From Spinellus fusiger (taxonomy: Eukaryota; Mucoromycota; Mucoromycetes; Mucorales; Phycomycetaceae): a stretch of DNA of 64,000 nt. This document shows, one piece after another, positions 12,399 to 22,725 of this stretch (the first letter of the stretch is position 1; each line of letters begins with the position of its first letter). The notes beneath the pieces are model-generated. The model did not search any database, had not been told where the DNA came from, and worked only from the letters and a program-made list of their open reading frames with translations. The translations under genes were made by a program, and so were the position numbers. The stretch spans positions 143,719 through 207,718 of the forward strand of contig JALLLS010000064.1 of NCBI GenBank assembly GCA_025094145.1, written 5' to 3'.

Positions 12399-12415
12399 TG
12401 TATTATAAATACAGT
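12399..12415. repeat. 17-bp target-site duplication of the LINE (3' side copy)
   Basis: TGTATTATAAATACAGT occurs here and exactly again at 15279-15295, immediately flanking the LINE copy 12416-15278. The right-hand copy overlaps the start of the Tc1 element at 15292, so the LINE landed on an existing Tc1 border. Confidence 0.75.
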
Positions 12416-15278
12416 TCAAAGTATTTTTATTTTTGGGTGTTGGTTGCTATTCGCGCATTGGGCATGTTAGCCACCCTATGAGATCGTTTGAAAAATAAGA
12501 ATAAACATTGAAACACTTCAAATACATAAGTGAAAAAAACAATGCAAAGAGAGAAGAGACGGAAAGAAAAGAGAATATAAAACCTCAATGAGGGAAAAAT
12601 GATGAAAAATGATGAAAAGTGGGTAATGATGGTAAAATGGGAATTATGAATAGACATCCAAAAGGCCATAAAGTCAGCAAGGAAACCAGGACACCAAAAA
12701 GATAACCGTCATCCTGTGGCAATTCGAAATCCAACAAGGGATACTTAGAGCAACTCGGACAATCCTGAGAATATATGTAGCAATTACATTAGCAGATTAT
12801 GGCTTTGCTAAACGGGTTAAGAATGGGTGGTAGAGGAGAGATCGGAGGAGAAGTGAGGATACAGCGTCTGTTGCTGCAGGAGTCTTTGCACTCTATGGCG
12901 GCGTTGGCGTTCCCGCTCAACACACCCATCAGCAGCCTCAATGAGCAGGCTACCAGCTGATGGCTCTACCTTAAAGTCTCGAGTAGACGTGGCTCGATCA
13001 ATGGCTTGCAGCAGTATTAACAGACTGGGCCAAAGGTCTCGCCATTTAACAAAAGACTTAACCGTGCGCGGCAGAAGATTTAGACAATAGTCAATTGGAT
13101 GAACATCTTGTGGTGGTGCAGGAACTAGGAAGAACAAGAACGTGGAGCGTTCATGGTCAACGAATGTGCAAGTGAGAAAGTGGTCCCGATTGGCAGATGG
13201 GTGGCCACATTGGCAAGGAACTGAAGGTGTTGGTGGTAACCAAGCAATCCTCCATTTTAGTAGACGATGTCTTTCTTTGCGCGTGCACGGTAGTAGAAGA
13301 ATTGGATCCCAAACAGGTCTACATAGTCCACGGGCTACCGTCACCAGCGGATTCTTGCCACGTACTAGACTAGTAATTTCACTTTGAAGACGTTCAAGAT
13401 AAGCTACTTTTAATGGATATTTAGGAGGGTTGTGAGCCCGTCCTATTCTTTGAGCATTTTGCCAGAGTACATTGCCACGTAGCTTAATCCATCTGTCTTT
13501 ACTCTGGGGTGCTTCAAGCTGCGGGACAAGGCACCAGAGGAGGGTGTCTTCAGGAAGGGTAGCTGCGCGCTCAACAAATTTGGCTTGCAGATAAAGAAAA
13601 CGAGAGTATATGTTAGGGAGGGCAGCTAATTGGGCAACCTGGATCGTTCCAAACCTAGCAGTAGCAGATCTAGCAAGACAAAGTCTCAGACAAGCAGACT
13701 GACAGATTTGTAGCGGGCGGATGCCTAGTCTATTGACATTACAAATAGCCAACCCATACTCAAGGATAGGCCGAACAAAAACAGTATACGCTCTTAGGGC
13801 TGCTGTAATCCCAAAGCCATACATGTTTACACCCATTCCTCTCAGCTTTTGCATTACTGCAATTGCCTTGACTTGTGAGTGTGAGAAAAGTGCGTCTTGG
13901 TTAATACCTTGACGTGAAAAGGGGATACCAAGGTACTTGAAAGTATCACAGGTTGGAAGCTCGTTGCCATAGAGGTAAAACGGCACATTGGCCGGGGCAT
14001 TGAGTACTTCACATTTGGAGGGACTCCATTTGTAACCAAGGAGGGTCGAGTGAATTTCGGCAAGTGCCAGCATTCGATGTATATCTTCTGGGCAGCCCAT
14101 AAGAGCCACATCATCAGCATACAACAAACAATTCACAGGAGCCCAAGTAACAGTGACATGAGACGGACTGTAAGAGGAATCTGACAACTCAGAAGAGTCA
14201 TCCGAAACTGTAGAAGTAGGAAAAGGATTGTGAAGGGAATTCTGTAACTCGTCAAGCAATGCGTGAACAGTTGCCTGTGGGGAAGCAAAAGAGAAAGGAT
14301 TTCGAGCACAGAGATTAATGGACCGTCCCATGGTAGGTGGGTGCATACCAACCAGTATTGGGGATACCGAAGCAAACCTCAAGAAACGTGGAAGAGTATC
14401 AATGAAAATAGAATAAAGAAATGGAGAAAGAATACTACCCTGTAAGACTCCTCGTTTAGGTGCAATGTCCCGGGATGCTACATTTTTCAGAATCACATTC
14501 ACCACAATGTCATCAAACAAATTCTGTAGTAGCAAGAGCAACGGCTGAGACACGAAGGGCATCAGCGACTCCCATATGACAGAGCGTTCCACACTATCAT
14601 ATGCAGCTTTAATATCTAGGAAGACGACGACTGGAGGTTTTGGATCTTGCTCTCCTGATCCTTGGGCAGCGTACAACCCCATAAGTTCGTGGAGACAGAG
14701 GGCCTGGTCTAGAGTTCCACGACGAGCGCGAAATCCACCTTGAGCCATGTCCAATGCAGGCATGGTCGAAAGGAGCTCCCCAGCTATACATCTTTCTAAG
14801 AGCTTACGAAACACCGATGTCAAGCTAATAGGCCGATAGTTACTAGGGTCATCCTGCTCTCCTTTGTTTTTGTAAATAGGTACCACCTGTGCTGTTCTCC
14901 AGGCCACAGGCGTCCACGACCATCTCCAACACAATGTGAAGATCTGATGTAACAGAGGCACTAGCACTCGAACTAGGGGTTTGAGCATTTCTGCTCTAAT
15001 ATGATCAATGCCTGGTGCTTTTCGATTTGGCATCTTTCGAATAGCAGAGTGAATAAAGTCTACGTCCCATGGGACTGGATTGTCTTGGAGAGTAAACTCC
15101 TGACGCTCCTGTCTTTCCGTAGATCCGCCAAACACTCTCTCTAGGTGGTCAATCATGCGATTGGCAGCATGCCGAGGGCCCTCTGGAGATGACAGGGAAA
15201 TTGGCGAACGTCTCCGCAGCCTCATTCCTTTCACAGCACTTGTCATCTCTGTTAAGCCCTTACGGACTTTATCACAAA
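12416..15278 (-). mobile_element. LINE (non-LTR retrotransposon), 5'-truncated copy with open reverse transcriptase
   Basis: Bounded by an exact 17-bp direct repeat. The low-coordinate end is the A-rich 3' tail (reverse-strand CCAAAAATAAAAATACTTTG), followed by about 400 bp of 3' UTR, then the reverse transcriptase frame 12817-15246. No apurinic endonuclease domain precedes the reverse transcriptase, so the 5' part is missing. The coding part is more GC-rich than the surroundings. Confidence 0.85.
12817..15246 (-). CDS. LINE reverse transcriptase, N-terminus truncated
   Basis: An 809-codon uninterrupted frame. It contains the standard non-LTR reverse transcriptase blocks in order: NRKAPGIDHIRAEML, VVPIYKNKGEQDDPSNYRPI, AQGGFRARRGTLDQ, VVFLDIKAAYDSVERSVIWE (first catalytic Asp), KRGVLQGSILSPFLYSIFID and CLLYADDVALMG (the YADD catalytic pair), followed by a thumb region and a C-terminal cysteine/histidine cluster near CQCGHPSANRDHFLTC. 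No endonuclease domain is present. The enzyme would copy its own RNA into DNA at a nicked target. The open frame suggests a young insertion, although this copy cannot move on its own without the endonuclease. Confidence 0.88.
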   Translation of the reverse strand: MTSAVKGMRLRRRSPISLSSPEGPRHAANRMIDHLERVFGGSTERQERQEFTLQDNPVPWDVDFIHSAIRKMPNRKAPGIDHIRAEMLKPLVRVLVPLLHQIFTLCWRWSWTPVAWRTAQVVPIYKNKGEQDDPSNYRPISLTSVFRKLLERCIAGELLSTMPALDMAQGGFRARRGTLDQALCLHELMGLYAAQGSGEQDPKPPVVVFLDIKAAYDSVERSVIWESLMPFVSQPLLLLLQNLFDDIVVNVILKNVASRDIAPKRGVLQGSILSPFLYSIFIDTLPRFLRFASVSPILVGMHPPTMGRSINLCARNPFSFASPQATVHALLDELQNSLHNPFPTSTVSDDSSELSDSSYSPSHVTVTWAPVNCLLYADDVALMGCPEDIHRMLALAEIHSTLLGYKWSPSKCEVLNAPANVPFYLYGNELPTCDTFKYLGIPFSRQGINQDALFSHSQVKAIAVMQKLRGMGVNMYGFGITAALRAYTVFVRPILEYGLAICNVNRLGIRPLQICQSACLRLCLARSATARFGTIQVAQLAALPNIYSRFLYLQAKFVERAATLPEDTLLWCLVPQLEAPQSKDRWIKLRGNVLWQNAQRIGRAHNPPKYPLKVAYLERLQSEITSLVRGKNPLVTVARGLCRPVWDPILLLPCTRKERHRLLKWRIAWLPPTPSVPCQCGHPSANRDHFLTCTFVDHERSTFLFFLVPAPPQDVHPIDYCLNLLPRTVKSFVKWRDLWPSLLILLQAIDRATSTRDFKVEPSAGSLLIEAADGCVERERQRRHRVQRLLQQQTLYPHFSSDLSSTTHS

Positions 15279-15295
15279 TGTATTATAAATACAGT
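15279..15295. repeat. 17-bp target-site duplication of the LINE (5' side copy)
   Basis: Exact copy of 12399-12415. Its last four bases (CAGT) are the first four bases of the neighbouring Tc1 element, which shows that the Tc1 was already there when the LINE inserted. Confidence 0.75.
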
Positions 15296-16655
15296 GGCTT
15301 TCAATAAAACAATGGCTATTTCAAATTCAGACCCTAATTTTACCCTTAAAAATTCTTTTTTTTATTAAACATTCTTCATTTATTGCTTTTCCACTCTAAT
15401 GTCTACCTCATCTAACACCACTGAACAACCCATGAGACCTCTTGGGAACAGGAAGAAGAATATCGATGACTTCACTCGATGCCTCATTGCTCAAGAGGCC
15501 ACCTTAAATGGGACCAGCCTGGTTGCCATTTCTGCTAGGTTTGGAGTTAGTAGGCAGTCTGTTTCCCTTATCGTAAAGAGATATAAGGAAACTGGCTGTT
15601 TCAAGACCAAGAAGAGCACTGGGCGCAAGCCTATTCTGAAGGAGAGAGACGAAAGAGAAGTTGCTCGTGAAGTGGCAAGAGATTCATTCCAGACGATGGA
15701 TCAGCTTCGCAAGCAGATGACCACCCAAGTGTCCATGAACACTTTTAGAAAATTAATAAGGAAGCTTGGCCTGTTTTCTTGCAGGGTGGTCAAGAAACCT
15801 TCTCTCACTACTAAGCACAAGAAGTTGAGACTTGCTTGGGCCAAGGCCCACCTCCACTGGACTGAGGAAGACTGGAAGACAGTCATCTGGTCCGATGAGT
15901 CAAAGTACCAACTCATGAGGACCAACAACCGCAACAGAGTGGTGCGCAAGAAGAAGGAGGGGCTGCTCCCAAAGAACATCAAGCCCACCATGAAGTTTGG
16001 TGGTGGTGGGGTCATAGTTTGGGGTTCTTTCTCTAATGAAGGTGTTGGAAGGTGGGTGCCTGTGAAGGGCAGTATAGACAGTAGAAGATACACCAGAATC
16101 TTAAAGGAGAATTACTGCCCTGAGCTGGCTCGACTCAAGGCACTGAATCCAGAGGTGGATTATGTTCTTCAAGAGGACAATGCCAGCTGCCGCAAGAGTA
16201 GAGAGTCCAGGTTGTGGAAGGCAAATGAGAGCATTGCCACTATGGAGGGGTGGCCCTCACAAAGCCCCGACCTCAACCCAATAGAGCATTTGTGGGAGGT
16301 GCTTGACAGAGCAATAAGAAAGAGGATGACCCCAAGAAGTACTCTTCAAGATTTGGAGGTGCTTATGTTGGAAGAATGGGAGAATATTCCCAAGGACACT
16401 ACAGACACCCTCATTGCCAGCATGGGGCGGAGATGCAAGGCTGTCATTGAGGCCAAGGGTGGAAACACCAAATATCAAGGGTCTCCACCCAATAAACTTG
16501 TATTTATTATTCTGTTGACCTTCTTTATACTTCATCCAATTTTCAAGTCTCTACTGTGTGTTTAATGTATGTTTTTATTACAAAGAATAAGTATTTCCTA
16601 TTGCAGAATCATAACGGGGTATGAAAAAAAACCATTATTATTTTGAAAGCCACTG
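15292..16655 (+). mobile_element. Tc1-type transposon, intact-looking copy (family A)
   Basis: 1364 bp bounded by TA on each side (15290-15291 and 16656-16657). The inverted ends read CAGTGGCTTTCAA at the left and TTGAAAGCCACTG at the right. The interior has one open transposase frame. A second, 5'-truncated copy of the family is at 20391-21312 in reverse orientation. Confidence 0.9.
15399..16565 (+). CDS. Tc1-type transposase (DD35E spacing)
   Basis: A 388-codon open frame from the ATG at 15399; the known family is about 340 residues, and the last 35 residues look like run-on. The N-terminal helix-turn-helix is ISARFGVSRQSVSLIVKRY near residues 45-65, followed by a basic GRKP hook. The catalytic triad is present: WSDES, LQEDNAS and DLNPIEHLWE, with 35 residues between the second Asp and the Glu by my count. 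Only one base from the expected His in EDNASC-[R]-K differs from the usual pattern. The protein would bind the element's inverted ends and carry out TA-targeted cut-and-paste. It is the only uninterrupted DNA transposase in the window. Confidence 0.88.
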   Translation: MSTSSNTTEQPMRPLGNRKKNIDDFTRCLIAQEATLNGTSLVAISARFGVSRQSVSLIVKRYKETGCFKTKKSTGRKPILKERDEREVAREVARDSFQTMDQLRKQMTTQVSMNTFRKLIRKLGLFSCRVVKKPSLTTKHKKLRLAWAKAHLHWTEEDWKTVIWSDESKYQLMRTNNRNRVVRKKKEGLLPKNIKPTMKFGGGGVIVWGSFSNEGVGRWVPVKGSIDSRRYTRILKENYCPELARLKALNPEVDYVLQEDNASCRKSRESRLWKANESIATMEGWPSQSPDLNPIEHLWEVLDRAIRKRMTPRSTLQDLEVLMLEEWENIPKDTTDTLIASMGRRCKAVIEAKGGNTKYQGSPPNKLVFIILLTFFILHPIFKSLLCV

Positions 16656-16694
16656 TATTTATGAAACGCGACATTAATTTTTGGAAGTAGTGTA

Positions 16695-17191
16695 CAGTCC
16701 CAATTAATAAGTAACTAAACAAAAAATCAAATTTTTTTTTGAAAAACAAAGGCATATCTATCAGTCTAAGATGTTCATAATAAAAGGTTCATAGAATAAC
16801 ATAAGATTTGAAATATTTGTTCTTTAGATGATTGTTTACATTTTTATTATAAATATATTGTTCAGTACTTTGTAGAAAAACCTTTATGCTTCAACACAGT
16901 GGAGCACCTCCTTGGCATACTATCCAATAAGTTTTCCAGAAATTCATTTGGGATCTTCTCCCATTTACTACACAAGCATCATTCAAGCTATTCTGCATTA
17001 GTTATGCTTGTGAATAGATGTCATATAAAGTTTTCTTGATAGTGAGCATGAAATGATCCCGAGTTCACTCATGTATTTTTTTTTAAAATAAATAAAAGTC
17101 CTATGGCAAACATTTACGCCTTCATCATTCATCTTTTTGAATAAAAAATAAAAAATAAATTTGCCATCCACTCATTTATTGCACGGGACTG
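16695..17191. mobile_element. Internally deleted, non-autonomous derivative of Tc1 family C
   Basis: 497 bp with TA on both sides (16693-16694, 17192-17193) and ends CAGTCCCAATTAATAAG and, in reverse, CAGTCCCGTGCAATAAATG. The left 300 bp match 21350-21625 of the full-length copy and the right part matches around 22130-22210. The transposase middle is gone. The join lies at a shared TGCTTGT string. Confidence 0.85.
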
Positions 17192-17193
17192 TA

Positions 17194-18141
17194 CAAACTT
17201 AAACATTTAGATAAGTAAAGAGAGGAATGTCTTACACAAAATAATTTATTGTTATAAGAGTAAATAATATCTTGTATGTTTGATATTGGCATCTACTACC
17301 CTTGATGTCTCTGCCTTATGTTGATAATGGAAATATCTATAGTACTATAACTGCTTACTCTTTTATCTGTATCAGGGACGTCCTCACCTCTATTTCAATG
17401 GCTTATAAATCCATCTATTTTTATGCAGATTATTCCAAGTTCTCTATGTCTAATAAGATCGAGATTCAGACCTTGTGTTGCTCTAGAAGGTGGTGTTACA
17501 ATGACATTCTATGTTCAATGCATATTAGCCATAGTGCTAAGGTAGTAGTGTTATTTTCTTAGATACTTTTTCATTTCTATGAAAAAAAGAGCTTGTACGT
17601 ACTACTCACACAGAGACTATTTCTTTTTCAATAATAAACACATAATGTCTATGTAATTATCATTTGGAAATATTTCTTGTCTATTCTCCATGTCTTTCAG
17701 AGACTGAATCAGCCTCAACAAAGGGAGTCTCTATTGTTTTATATGGATTAGTGATTCTAGTAGTTCTAATGAATATGTAAATGTTAGCTGATAGAGAAGA
17801 CATTAGAATAGTGTATCATAAAAAGAAGTAGCAATTTCAAACAATCATTAGTTAGGTAAAGATGTGTTCTGAATGCTGGAATAACATGACTGTGTTTTTG
17901 AGTTCTGGTGTAAATGTAAAAAGTATTTAGACTGTTCTTGAGTACAGTTGGGCACTCTACAGTGATGAGCAGTCATCCGTTTAAATGATACAGGCTGTCC
18001 AATATGAATATTAAAAATGATGCATATTTACATTCAACACCTGATTAATTGATTTAAGAATCTCATCACATACACTTAGATCTATCACTCAGAGCATATA
18101 GAAATATCAAAGTTTATTGTATAAAAATATAATAGATAAGT
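17194..18141. other. AT-rich intergenic region downstream of the P450 pair
   Basis: No supported gene. An 86-codon open frame at 17302-17562 has no recognisable domain and fungal-unlike composition. Confidence 0.5.
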
Positions 18142-20222
18142 TTAAAGAAGTCTATCAGGGCGTTCAACAAAGCGTATTTTGTAAGGTTCAGGACTGGCAA
18201 CTATCCCACCATCAACAAAGCTATCAATGTCAGCATACACAAGGTTGCCATTAGAGTCGAGGGCTGGTTCAATAGTGCAGCGTGCCCAAAGATTAGTATA
18301 TGCAAGAAACAGCTCTGTTTCAGCCTATTGAAAAACAATCCCAATATTTTTTGTTAATATACTGAAAGTGTATTCATACTATAAGTCTTTTCAAACAGTT
18401 TACCAAGTAGATTCCCGGACATATGCGTCTAAGAACACATAGATTAGTATATTAATAACTAGCAAACAATTATAGTAATCAGTTAATTACCTTCCCCATC
18501 CAAAGTTAAACTGGTCTCTTTCTGTTGGTTTTCCATTAGCAGATGCATGAAACGTAGACTTGTTATTTATGAAACGATCAGGAATGAATTTGTGTGGATC
18601 AGGATAGAAATCAGGATTTCTGTGCATACTATACATATCACTAATCAAATTTGTTCCTTTCTTGATCATGTAATTTTTTACTACAACTAAACGTAAAACT
18701 TAGTTTTGTCTCCACATAATATATATATATATATATTACTTACAATCTTGTTCAGCTATATGAGGAACTCCAAAGGGTATAAGAGGATAAAGACGCATGA
18801 CCTCTCTTTGAACAGAGATCACATAAGGAAATGCTTCACGTTCAGTAAACGTTGGCAGTCGTTTATATTTGGCGATAAAGGCATCAATCTCTTCACATAT
18901 CTTTTTTTGGACTTCTGGATGATGAGATAATAATGCAAAAGCCCACGAAAGTGATACAGAAGTGGTATCTGTTGCACCGATAAACAGTTCAGCTTGAATA
19001 AAATAAAGTAAGTCTTTTTCCAAGCTTTTGAAATATAGGGCCTTGACTTACTAAAAAAGACTACCATATCGTCTTCATCATATATAATATCTTTTGATTC
19101 ATTCATTCTCTTGACCATACAATCTACATCTCTTTCAAGGGCATGTCTTATAATCTTTCTGAGGACAGGGTTGCGCAAATTTTCGATGAAGTCGCGGTTT
19201 CTTTTGTCTTTGTTTTGAATATAGCTTATAAATCTGAGGGCTGGAATATAGGCGTCAATATCCTCATCTATACTTCCGTATAGCAGACTCAGTTGGATGA
19301 TATCTACTATATTCTTAAAAATTGGGTCCTCTGTCGAATCCATATGAGTACCAAAACAAACTCTTAATACGACATTAAGAGATCGGAAAGCTATGTCATG
19401 GAATGGATCTACTCCTTCATTGGTGTTTCCATTTTTAATCAATTGGTCAATAAGATGGTCTGTTTCGAACTGAAGCATATCACCCATTTGATCTACTGAT
19501 TTAGGTGCCAAGAAATCATTTGCTACAATAATAAATTAATACAATACAATATCCATATATCGGTTTATACTTATATTGTCATACCAGTAAGCCTTGATTC
19601 TCTTAACATTTTTTTATCTTTAGCAAAGACAATTGCTCTAAGTGTTTATAATGTGTTAACTGAATTATAAATAAAAAAAAAGTATTATAGCCTTCTATTA
19701 CCTTCTATTCATATTAAAAACACCATTAATGAATCTGTTGGGTGGTCGTAAAGTAGTAATACTTCCATTAACATTAAACACTTCATGAGCAATGGTAGGA
19801 TCAGAAATAAAAACAAAATCTTGAACACCCATCTTGACATAAAAGATTGGACCTACAGGGTTGTGAGTTAAAAATAAATATTGATGTCATTATAATAAAG
19901 GTTGTAGTTCTGTTTACCTAATTCTTTATGCCACTCATGCATCTTTAGAAATGCGTTTTTACCAAGAAGTGGTAAATGGCCTAGGCAATATCAGCTTTAA
20001 TAATTTCTTAGTTTTAATTAATTTCTTACCAAGATATGGGTATTTTCCTTTAGGTGTAGGCATTTTGTCATATCCATCATATTCTTTGTCTTTGGAACTA
20101 GAGTAGAGTGCATACAGAGCTGTACCAATAGCCACAACACCTGCAGTTTGAAGGGGGCGCTCTTTTAAGAGATCAATCATATAAGATGGACTGCCAAGAA
20201 AAGATAAAGAAGTAGAATTCAT
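18142..20222 (-). CDS. Cytochrome P450 (upstream of pair by coordinate, copy A)
   Basis: Nine exons: 20222-20030, 19980-19918, 19852-19702, 19637-19585, 19522-19052, 18992-18744, 18680-18491, 18428-18404, 18324-18142; 1578 nt, 525 residues. The N-terminus has a hydrophobic anchor (TAGVVAIGTALYALY, about residues 27-41) and a proline hinge (MPTPKGKYPYLG), typical of microsomal P450s. GATDTTS (I-helix oxygen-activation motif) is at 316-322, E374-V-M-R377 is the ExxR pair, and FGWGRRICPG is the haem loop with ligand Cys460. The Cys sits in a 25-nt exon. The enzyme would oxidise an unknown small molecule with electrons from a P450 reductase at the ER membrane. It is a tandem paralogue of the gene at 22726-24818. 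The splice phases all agree, so it looks intact. Confidence 0.92.
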
Positions 20223-20390
20223 AAATGACAGTAAAACAAAATGAAAAAATTCTTATTTTATTCTTATTTATACTTTCCATTATTATTATTGTATTGGCTT
20301 TTTTCATCTTATGTACTACAATAAATCTTTTGTATGACATCTGTGGTGGTATACTTGATCTCAATTTAGACAAAAATAATATGTTTACTA

Positions 20391-21312
20391 CAGTATCCGG
20401 CGGAAAACATATAATCTTTTTCATTTTATGATAGAATTCTTGTTTGGTGAAATACTTATTCTTTGTAATAAAAATACATATTAAACAAATAGTAGAGACT
20501 TTTAAATTAGATGAAGTATAAATAAGGTCAACAGGATAATATATAAAGATTTATTGACACAAAGCTTCAATATTTGGTATTTCCACCCTTGGCCTCAATG
20601 ATAGCCCTACATCTCCGATGCATGCTGTTAATGAGGACGTTGGTGACAGTCTTGGGAATTTTGTCCCACTCTTGGACCAGGAGAGCCTTCAAATCTTGGA
20701 GGGTGCTTGCTGGGTTCATCTTCTTGCAAACTGCTATGTCTAGTTTTCCCCCAAAGATGCTCTATTGGGTTCAGGTCAAGGCTCTGAGAGGGCCACCCCT
20801 CCATTATGACAATCCTCTCTTCATCCTTCCATTTCCTAGTCTCCGTACTAGTATGGCAACTAGTATTGTCCCCTTGAAGAACATAGCCTACCACTGTATT
20901 CAGTGCTGAAATACGATCCAGCTCAGGGCAATAGGCCTTTTCTAAAATACCAGTGTATCTGGCACTATTAATGGGCCTCTCCACCATAGCAAGTCTACTC
21001 ACACCATCACCCCATCACTACCAGACTTCATAGTGGGTTTCACATTCTTTGGGAGCAGTCCCTCCTTCCTGTGCACTACTCTGGTATGGCTGTTGTTCGA
21101 GATGAGCTGGAAGTTGGACTTATTGGACCAGATGACTGTCTTCCAGTCTTCCTCAGTCCAGTGAAGGTGGACCTTGGCCCAAGAAAGTCTCAACTTCTTG
21201 TGCTTATTGGTAAGAGAAAGTTTCTTAGCCACCTTGCAAGAAGAAAGGCCAAGCTTCATCATTTTTCTAAAAGTGCTCATACACACTTTGGTGGTCATCT
21301 GCTTGCATAGTT
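20391..21312 (-). pseudogene. 5'-truncated Tc1 family A copy with broken transposase
   Basis: Reverse-strand transposase pieces 21298-20999 and 21002-20628 match the intact transposase at 15399-16565 from the KQMTTQVSMNTFRK block to its end, including WPSQSLDLNPIEHLWGK and a DNTSCHTS catalytic block; frameshifts break them. The 3' non-coding part matches 16495-16610 (AATAAGTATTTC-type stretch). A TA followed by CAGTATCC at 20389-20398 may be the outer end. The other half stops at the border of the family C element at 21319. Its outer end lies 168 bp upstream of the P450 A start codon. Confidence 0.75.
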
Positions 21313-21318
21313 AATCTA

Positions 21319-22672
21319 CAGTCCCATGTAATAAGTGACTAATTTTTTTTTTCAAAAATTAAAATAAAGGTATATCTATCAGTCTAAGATGTTCATAATA
21401 AAAGGTTCATGGAATAACATAAGATTTGGAATAATTGTTTTTTAGATGATTGTTTACATCCTCATTATAAATATATTTTTCAGTAATTTGTAGCAAAACC
21501 TTTATGCTTCATCGCGTGGAGCACCTCCTTGGCATGCTATCCACTAAATTTCCCAGAAATTCATTTGAGATCTCCTCTCATTCATCACACGAGCATCGTT
21601 CAAGCTGTTTTGCATTAGTTATGCTTGTTCGACATAACTCAATATTTTCAAGATAAGATCAGACATCCTCAATTGGGTTAAGATCTGTGCTTTGTACAAG
21701 CCAAAAATAAAAACCTTCAATCATACATCTCTCTTGTTTGTACCATCTATAATGTGCTCCTGTGTGGTAAGGAGCACCGTCTTCTTAGAAGAGAATGGTC
21801 TCCTTGAGGTCCTCTTGCAATATGTGAAACCAGGGAAGAAAGTATTTGACAAGTACATTGATATACTTGTCTTGATCAGCTGATCCCTCCAAGAGTTCAA
21901 GAGGTCCTACACCTCCACGCCAAAAGTAACCCCAAACCATGACCAAATCCTTGCCAGACGTATTTTCTTTGCGTATGTACGCTCCTCATACCTTTTATAT
22001 TTCATTCTAATCACTCTAGTCCCTTTATCATTGCCTGCAAGTGTAAAACAAGGTTTGTAAGACCAAATAACATTAGTCTATCTCTCCACTGGCCAATCAA
22101 CCTTGTTTTTACACCATTTCCATTGTCTTTGCTTGTGAGTGAATGTCATATCAGGTTTTCTTGATAGTGAGCATGAAGTAATTCCGAGTTCATTCATGTA
22201 GTTTAGAGACGTGCTACGGCAAACATTCGTATCTGCATCATTCATATTTCTCAAATGATATGCAATTGTTTGCATAGAGTTTCTGCAAATAGAAAAAAAC
22301 AATTGCCAGTTTTGAAGTAGACAAAACCTTTTCAGGTCTTTCTATACGCATTTTGATTTGATTTATACCTTTATTTTTTATACAACAGGACACTCTTGCC
22401 CGATGTGCTCTCTAGGATGTCAAGATTATCATAAATGTCTTGATAAGTAGCATGTCTTTTCCATTGTTCTATGATTTGATTTCTAATAAACATATTATAC
22501 TCTCTTCTTTTGATGGGAATATCTTTATGTCCTTGGCTAAAAGTTGACTGATTTTCATTGATTGAAGTCATCTTTTGAATAAGTTATTGAAGAAAAGAAA
22601 AAGACCTCTACTTTATTTCTGAAGAATAAAAAATAGATATTTATCTTTTTAGTCAATTATTACTTGGGACTG
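21319..22672 (-). mobile_element. Full-length Tc1 family C element, inactive
   Basis: 1354 bp with TA duplications at 21317-21318 and 22673-22674 and inverted ends CAGTCCCATGTAATAAGTGACTAA and, in reverse, CAGTCCCAAGTAATAATTGACTAA. This is the longest copy of the family; deleted or truncated relatives lie at 16695-17191 and 53126-53730. It sits between the two P450 genes. Confidence 0.88.
21480..22571 (-). pseudogene. Broken family C transposase
   Basis: Reverse-strand frames give an N-terminal part (22571-22371), a helix-turn-helix part with SLNYMNELGITSCSL (22302-22078), then NVIWSYKPCF, where Tyr stands at the expected first catalytic Asp, and a C-terminal part with EDGAPYHTGAHY and VQSTDLNPIED. 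Several stops and frameshifts separate them. Confidence 0.75.
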
Positions 22673-22725
22673 TATTAACTCTACTTTCAAGGTTGAATAG
22701 GATTTAAATAAATAAACAAGCTTTC

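Noticed and set aside
17302..17562. 86-codon forward open frame
   Set aside because: No domain, unusual composition for the genes in this window, no splice or start context.
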